Assembly: GCF_001027285.1 (NCBI RefSeq)
Contig: NZ_CP011509.1
Span: forward strand, 2,984,501-3,048,500
Reading direction: 5' to 3'
DNA from: Archangium gephyra
GTDB taxonomy: Bacteria; Myxococcota; Myxococcia; Myxococcales; Myxococcaceae
Length of the DNA stretch: 64,000 nt
In this document: positions 58,747-64,000 of the stretch, in pieces
Position numbering within the stretch: position 1 is the first letter of the stretch
Layout: the number at the start of each line of letters is the position of its first letter
The notes under the pieces: generated by a model
The model's input: only the letters and a program-made list of their open reading frames with translations
Database searches by the model: none
What the model was told of the DNA's origin: nothing
Made by a program: the position numbers and the translations under genes

Positions 58747-61700
58747 TCCGGCGCTCTCCCCGGCGCAGCCGGCGGAACCACAGCCCCGTGCCTCCCAGCA
58801 GCAGGGCGCCGTCCTCGCCGCGCACCTCGAAGTCGTAGAGGACGTCATCGCCCTCCACCTTCACCATCCTCGCCTTCACGTGCCCGGACTCACCCAGGCG
58901 CCGCTGCCGCCCGCGCACCAGCTGCTCCACGCCCATGGGCACGGAGACGAGGTTGTTGTGGTGGCCGTCCCAGTTGGCCGCCACCTGGAAGGCGGCGTCG
59001 AGCAGCAGCGGATCCAACTGGAAGCGCGGCCGCGCCACGTGGGTGAAGATCTCCCGCTGGCGCGGGGCGCGGATGATGCCCTCCACCTCGGTCTCGCCGA
59101 CGTACACCCACTCGGCGCGGCAGAAGAGCGGACCGAGGTACAGCGGCTCCTTGGCCAGGTGGAAGATGGAGCGCGCGCGCGAGCCCGGCAGCGCCTCCGG
59201 CAGCTTGCCGTTGCCCGGCTCGTGGCGTGGCGGCGGCCCGAGCACGTAGATGCCCTGCTGGTGGATGCGGCGCTGCGTCTGGTCCGAGCGGCCACCCAGC
59301 GCCAGGTCGCTCGCGGACTCGACGTAGAGCGTCACCTCGTCGCCCTGCTGCTTGAGCACCCGGGCGGTGAGGGTGATGTGGACGGGCTTGCCCTTGGAGC
59401 CGTGCGGGGCCTTGAAGAACTTGAGCGGCGTTTCGATGCGCAGGTTCTCCGCGCGCAGCACCGCCAGGTCCGGCCGGAAGAGGGCGGCGGCCTCGCCGAG
59501 CATCTCGAAGCCGAACGTGCCCGGCATGATGGGCACCGAGTCCAGCTGGTGCTGGAGCACGAACGGGTCCGTGTTCAGGTCGAACGTCCGCGTGGCCACC
59601 AGCGTCTCCGCCCCGTGCTGCTCCACGCAGTCGATCATCGGGTAGTCGGAGGGGACGAGCAGGAAGCCGCGGTCGTCGTAGACGGTGCGCGCGTCCGGGC
59701 CGTCGGCGGAGGCGCCGAGGAAGGGCCACTCGCGGAAGAGCCGCTCCTCGAAGATGGCCACCTCGCGCTCGGTGCGGCCGAGCAGCAGCTCGTTGATGAA
59801 CCAGTACGAGCCCTCGGCCGGGGTGATGTAGGAGACGCCGGTGCCGCGCACCACTTCCATGTTGCGGGCCGCGGCGCCCACGCTGTCCCACGCCGTCCAG
59901 TCGATGGTGACGCAGCGCATGTGCGGGCGCGCCCGGTGCGCGTACGCCATGGCGCACTTGCTCATCAAATCGTTGGCGGCGCTGTAGTCCGTCTGGCCCT
60001 TGTTGCCGAAGCGGCCCGCGCCGGAGCCGAAGCACATCATCAGCTTGAGGTCATCGCGCCGCGTGGCCTCCAGCAGGTTGATGAGGCCGAGCACCTTCAC
60101 CTCCATGGTGGCGGCGACGATGCCCGGCGTCTTGTCCGGCAGGCTCTTGGAGGCCTCGACCATGGCGCCGTGGACGATGCCGTCGATGTGGCCGCGGTCC
60201 TCGCGCACCCGGTCCACCATGGCCCGCACGTCCGCGGCGTTGCGGAAGTCACACGCCTCGTATTCGATGGACAGACCCTGGCCGGCGACCTCCTGGAGGT
60301 TGCGCCACAGCTCGCGCGCCCGCTCGTAGGGCTCGAAGGCCTCCCTGAACTTCACCGGCGTGAGGGTGGGGTCCGCCTTCTTGCGGCGGATCATCTCCTC
60401 CTTGCGGAAGGTCTCGAAGTCGTTGTCGTCCAGCGCCAGGTAGGGCTCATCCCCCGTGGGGGCCGGGGTGCGCCCGGTGACGATGACCTTGGGGCCCATC
60501 CTCGCCACCGCCTTGGCCACCTCGAAGACGGCGCCGCGCCCGCCACCGGAGAAGAGCAGCACCCAGTTGGGGTCCATCCGGCGCAGCACCTGGCTGCCCT
60601 CCTTGGGGAAGTCCGCCCGGCGCAGGCCCACCACGAAGCGGCGGCTGGCCATGTAGCCAATCTCGGTCCGGTCGCTGCCCTCCTCCAGCTCGCGGGCCAC
60701 CGTCTCGGCCACCACCCAGTGCGAGGCGCGCGGCTCGAAGTCGATCGTCTTGATGATGGCGCCGGGCAGCTCCTGCTTGAGCCCCTTGAGGAAGCCGGCC
60801 ATGGAGCCGCCCATCACGTTGCCGCCATCCCCCACGAAGCCGAAGTCCCCGCCCATGGAGGTGACGGCCACGTAGCAGGCGGTGCGCCCCTTGGCGTCCC
60901 GCAGGCGCTCGTACATGGCGCGGCCGGTGCCGTGCCAGCGCGCGGTGGTCTCCGCCATCCGCCGCCCGAAGCGTGCGCTGCCCAGGGTGAGGAAGTACTC
61001 CACGGGCCCGAAGGAGCCCAGGTCGATGACCCCGTCGGCTCCGCCCAGCTCCTCGCTGGCGCGGCGCACCCGGCGCTCCACCTCCATGGCATCCGTGAGC
61101 CCCGCCACCGACACCGTGGCCACGCGCACGCCCTTGCCCAGCAGCAGGCGGCTGAACGCGGCCACCAGGCCCGGCTCGTCTCCCACCAGCAGCAGCTTCT
61201 TGCCCTGCAACTGGTAGCGCTTCTCCGAGGAGAGGGACAGCGGCACCAGGTCCACGCGCCAGCGCTGCGCGGACAGCCCTCGGCTGGGGAGGGGGTAGCT
61301 GGCGGTGACGCTCAGCGGATCCGCCGTCCACGGCTTGCGGTGGGCGTTGTCGTGCTCCTCGAGGATGACGTGGTAGTTCGTCCCGCCCAGGCCGAAGGCG
61401 CTCACCCCCGCGTAGCGCCGCCCCTCCCGGGGCACGGGCCAGGGGCGCCCCTCCAGCGACAGGGAGATGGGCAGCTTGTCGAAGGGGATGTCCGCCTTGG
61501 GGAACTCGCCGCCGTTCATGGGCGGCAGGAAGTGCTCGCTCACCGCGAAGGCCGCCTTGATGAGGCCCAGCAGGCCAGAGGCCGACGAGGTGTGGCCGAT
61601 CTGCGACTTGAGCGTGCCCATGGGCACCGGGTTGTCCCGGCCGCGCGCCTGGTAGGCCTCGCCGTAGGCGTCCGCCTCCGTCTTGTCGCCCACCTTCGTG

Positions 61701-64000
61701 CCCGGGCCGTGCGCCTCGAGCAGGCCAATCTGATGCGGGCGCACGTTCGCGTCCTGCAGCGCGCGCTCCACCGCCCGCGCCTGCCCCTTGGGGTTGGGCG
61801 TGAGCAGGGTGGTGCCCCGCCCATCACTGGAGAAGCCGATGCCGGAGATGACGGCGAGGATCTTGTCCTTCGAGGCCTCCGCGTCCTCCAGCCGCTTGAG
61901 CACCACCGCGCCAGCGCCCTCGGCCGGGACGAAGCCATCCGCGCGATCGTCGAAGGGGAAGGTGCCTCGCGGGGACAGGAAGCCGAGCACGGCCAGGGAG
62001 GCGGAGTACTCCGGCACCAGGTTGAAGGCCACGCCGCCGGCCACCACCACGTCGGCCTCGCGGTTGGCCAGCGCCATCATCGCGGCGTGCACCGCGACGA
62101 GCGAGCTGGCACAGGCCGCGTCCACCATCAGCACGCCGCCGGTGAAGTCGTGGATGGCGGCCAGCCGCGCCGCCACGGGCAGGCTGGAGTAGTACTGGGA
62201 CGTGTTCTCATCCAGCGGGGGCAGCTTGCCCACCACGCGCTGGCGGACCGCGTCGAGCAGCGGGGCCGACTGCTCGGCGGACATGCCCTGGGCCCGCAGG
62301 GCCTCGGCCGCCATGGCCAGGTAGCGCTCCAGGACGAAGCGCAGCTCGGTCTCGAACTCCTTCGCGCGCACCGGCAGCTGGCCCACCACCACCTGCACAC
62401 GCCGCCCGTTCCACATCCCGGGCTCATGGCCCGCCTGTCCGAGTGCCTCCTCCGCCGCCTTGACGAAGAGGGGCACGGCCGGATCCAGCGCCGCGGCCTG
62501 GTTGGGCGGCAGCCGGAGCCAGCGCGCATCCGGCGAGGGCAGGTCCACCGTACCGGCCAGCCGGGGCACCATCTCCTTGGGCCCCATGAGCGCGCCCAGC
62601 AGGTGCTGGGCATCGAAGCGCGAGGTGGGCAGATCTCCAATGGCATCCGCCTTGGAGACGATGTTGGTCCACAGGGCCTGCGAGTCCGGAGCGCCCGGGG
62701 CGATGGCGCCCATGCCGACGATGGCGAACTTCTGGTTGGGCGGACGCACCGGGCGGATGTCCGCCCACGTCTCGTGGGACGGCGCGGGCCCGAGCAGCGC
62801 GTGGTAGGCGATGTTGCTCCACCCCAGCGAGCTGACGCCCACGTAGCTGCGCGGCGTCAGCTTCATGGGGCGGGTGAGGCACTCCAGCGAGCCCTCGGTG
62901 CCGTGACGCGGTGAGGTGAGGCCGGCCACGGGCGCGCGCACGCCTCCGTGCAGCGACAGCGCCGCGCGCATCACCGAGACGAGCCCGCTGGCCGCCTGCT
63001 GGAAGCCCACCTGCGGGGCCGCGGTGGAGAAGGTGAGGGGCTCGGTGCGCGTGGCGTTGAGCGCGGCCTTGAGGCCGATGAGCTCCTGGTCCTCCAGGCC
63101 CGGGACGCCGCACGCCTGCAGCTCCACGTGCCGCACCAGCTCCGCCTCGATGCCGGCCATGTCCAGACAGTTGCGCGCGGCCTTGTCCACCATGCGCGAC
63201 AGCCGGGAGAGGCCCTGCTTGAGGTTCACCTCGGCGCTGACGCCGTGCAGGACGGCGTAGATGCGCTGCTTGTCCGCCAGCGCGTCGTCCAGGCGGCACA
63301 GCACCAGGGCCACGGCGCCCTCGCCGGGCAGCGTGCCCGAGGCGCGTCCGTCCAGCGCGAGCAGCTCCTGCTCGGCCAGCCAGCCGCGCGCGGAGAGCAT
63401 CCCGAAGGAGGAGGGGCTGAGCAGCGGAGACACCGCGCCCACCACCGCCACGTCACAGTGGCCGAGCTGCAGCGAGAGCGAGGCGAACTTGAGCGCCGCC
63501 AGCGAGGAGGCCGTGCCCGCGTCCACCGCGAGGTGCCCGCCGCGCGTGTCCAGGAGGCCCGAGAGGCGGCCGGCCACGATGGTGGCCGTGGTGGGCACGG
63601 ACTCGGGGGTGATGGGCGGGGCATGCTGCGCGATGTAGCCATCCACCGCCTGCAGCAGACGGGCCTGGTCGCCGCGGCCCTGGAGGATGGCGGCCAGGTG
63701 CTCGCGGAACTCCGGAGCGCGCACGCGCACCGTCTGGTCCACCTTCACGTCCACGCCCAGGCCGGTGGCGCCCAGGTAGATGGCGCACCGGCCACCGGGG
63801 CTCTTGTCGGGGCCATAGCCCGCGTCCTGCGTCGCCTGCAGCAGCGTCAGGTGGAGCAGCCGCTCCATGCGGTGCATCTTCTCCACCTGGTTGGGCGGCA
63901 GGCGGAACTGCTTCCAGTCCTTGCCCTCCTCGGGGGCGAAGCCGCCCACCAGCGGATGGCTCAGGCCGAGCCCGGCGCCCCATTCCGCGGGAGCCCGTGT
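58733..64000 (-). CDS. Multidomain ketosynthase / synthase, partial (KS-like, KS, KR, DH)
   Basis: About 1755 codons are visible; the 5' end lies beyond the window. The first domain (visible residues 30-370) is a ketosynthase that lacks all three catalytic residues: DAGTASS has Thr for Cys, VELQACG lacks the first His, and VGFQQAAS has Phe for the second. The second KS (about 385-830) is intact (DAACASSLVA, EAHGPGT, IGHTSSASG). A ketoreductase follows (VLLFSGGGRGAV, then GQTDYSAAND with catalytic Tyr), and a hot-dog dehydratase-like domain (HQLDSVPIMPGTFGFEML). No acyltransferase or carrier domain is visible. It probably makes a fatty-acid-like or polyketide chain. Confidence 0.9.
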   Translation of the reverse strand, partial: TRAPAEWGAGLGLSHPLVGGFAPEEGKDWKQFRLPPNQVEKMHRMERLLHLTLLQATQDAGYGPDKSPGGRCAIYLGATGLGVDVKVDQTVRVRAPEFREHLAAILQGRGDQARLLQAVDGYIAQHAPPITPESVPTTATIVAGRLSGLLDTRGGHLAVDAGTASSLAALKFASLSLQLGHCDVAVVGAVSPLLSPSSFGMLSARGWLAEQELLALDGRASGTLPGEGAVALVLCRLDDALADKQRIYAVLHGVSAEVNLKQGLSRLSRMVDKAARNCLDMAGIEAELVRHVELQACGVPGLEDQELIGLKAALNATRTEPLTFSTAAPQVGFQQAASGLVSVMRAALSLHGGVRAPVAGLTSPRHGTEGSLECLTRPMKLTPRSYVGVSSLGWSNIAYHALLGPAPSHETWADIRPVRPPNQKFAIVGMGAIAPGAPDSQALWTNIVSKADAIGDLPTSRFDAQHLLGALMGPKEMVPRLAGTVDLPSPDARWLRLPPNQAAALDPAVPLFVKAAEEALGQAGHEPGMWNGRRVQVVVGQLPVRAKEFETELRFVLERYLAMAAEALRAQGMSAEQSAPLLDAVRQRVVGKLPPLDENTSQYYSSLPVAARLAAIHDFTGGVLMVDAACASSLVAVHAAMMALANREADVVVAGGVAFNLVPEYSASLAVLGFLSPRGTFPFDDRADGFVPAEGAGAVVLKRLEDAEASKDKILAVISGIGFSSDGRGTTLLTPNPKGQARAVERALQDANVRPHQIGLLEAHGPGTKVGDKTEADAYGEAYQARGRDNPVPMGTLKSQIGHTSSASGLLGLIKAAFAVSEHFLPPMNGGEFPKADIPFDKLPISLSLEGRPWPVPREGRRYAGVSAFGLGGTNYHVILEEHDNAHRKPWTADPLSVTASYPLPSRGLSAQRWRVDLVPLSLSSEKRYQLQGKKLLLVGDEPGLVAAFSRLLLGKGVRVATVSVAGLTDAMEVERRVRRASEELGGADGVIDLGSFGPVEYFLTLGSARFGRRMAETTARWHGTGRAMYERLRDAKGRTACYVAVTSMGGDFGFVGDGGNVMGGSMAGFLKGLKQELPGAIIKTIDFEPRASHWVVAETVARELEEGSDRTEIGYMASRRFVVGLRRADFPKEGSQVLRRMDPNWVLLFSGGGRGAVFEVAKAVARMGPKVIVTGRTPAPTGDEPYLALDDNDFETFRKEEMIRRKKADPTLTPVKFREAFEPYERARELWRNLQEVAGQGLSIEYEACDFRNAADVRAMVDRVREDRGHIDGIVHGAMVEASKSLPDKTPGIVAATMEVKVLGLINLLEATRRDDLKLMMCFGSGAGRFGNKGQTDYSAANDLMSKCAMAYAHRARPHMRCVTIDWTAWDSVGAAARNMEVVRGTGVSYITPAEGSYWFINELLLGRTEREVAIFEERLFREWPFLGASADGPDARTVYDDRGFLLVPSDYPMIDCVEQHGAETLVATRTFDLNTDPFVLQHQLDSVPIMPGTFGFEMLGEAAALFRPDLAVLRAENLRIETPLKFFKAPHGSKGKPVHITLTARVLKQQGDEVTLYVESASDLALGGRSDQTQRRIHQQGIYVLGPPPRHEPGNGKLPEALPGSRARSIFHLAKEPLYLGPLFCRAEWVYVGETEVEGIIRAPRQREIFTHVARPRFQLDPLLLDAAFQVAANWDGHHNNLVSVPMGVEQLVRGRQRRLGESGHVKARMVKVEGDDVLYDFEVRGEDGALLLGGTGLWFRRLRRGERRSVEG

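Noticed and set aside
58460-62914. A plus-strand open frame of about 1480 codons opposite the synthase gene
   Set aside because: The translation is low-complexity (His, Arg, Gln, Gly, Ala) and antisense to clear KS, KR and DH domains.

Overview
The window is high-GC bacterial DNA whose gene content points to a myxobacterium of the Cystobacter/Archangium/Stigmatella type. This is inferred from the density of two-component genes, Stig1-like cysteine-rich lipoproteins, an enhancer-binding NtrC-type regulator, a shrunken relative of myxobacterial Ser/Thr kinases and many lineage-specific hypotheticals. It holds about 50 genes on both strands. I see no rRNA, tRNA, CRISPR array or intact insertion sequence, and no gene-free stretch over 300 bases (the largest, 14564-14828 and 55893-56153, are divergent promoter regions).

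Region 1 (1-12.4 kb): a leftward cluster with a hypothetical gene, a HAMP sensor kinase, a coupled exported protein with a PD-(D/E)XK-like signature and a partial gene at the edge; then a membrane protein and a fused trehalose-6-phosphate synthase/phosphatase, a second kinase with a degenerate receiver partner, and a 1229-residue TPR/DUF3857/transglutaminase protein.

Region 2 (12.6-24 kb): a DUF2087 protein, an esterase behind a kinase-deleted 'kinase' membrane protein, a lipoprotein with a GIY-YIG/URI-type nuclease tail followed 3 bases later by an Imm26-type immunity gene, ComF, phosphofructokinase, a soluble histidine kinase, and coupled gpmI and glutathione S-transferase genes.

Region 3 (23-36 kb): proA-rsfS-rlmH and an RtcB2-type RNA ligase run leftwards as a probable operon; rlmH appears to start at CTG inside the rsfS stop. 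Envelope proteins, an NtrC regulator, Nudix, Rpn-type nuclease, serine hydrolase and aldo-keto reductase genes follow.

Region 4 (36-46 kb): a three-gene kinase/receiver/hybrid-kinase cluster, another sensor kinase split by a one-base frameshift, a gene paralogous to the partial gene at the left edge, and radA.

Region 5 (46-52 kb): bioB-bioF-bioD behind a BirA-like operator. Copies of a dispersed palindromic repeat lie at both gene junctions and are read through in frame, so that BioD seems to carry a repeat-encoded N-terminus. An aminotransferase and a stand-alone receiver follow.

Region 6 (52-64 kb): an OPT-family transporter with a clear terminator, an FAD monooxygenase, a methyl-accepting chemotaxis protein, and the C-terminal part of a large synthase (degenerate KS, active KS, KR, DH) whose end overlaps a phosphopantetheinyl transferase gene.
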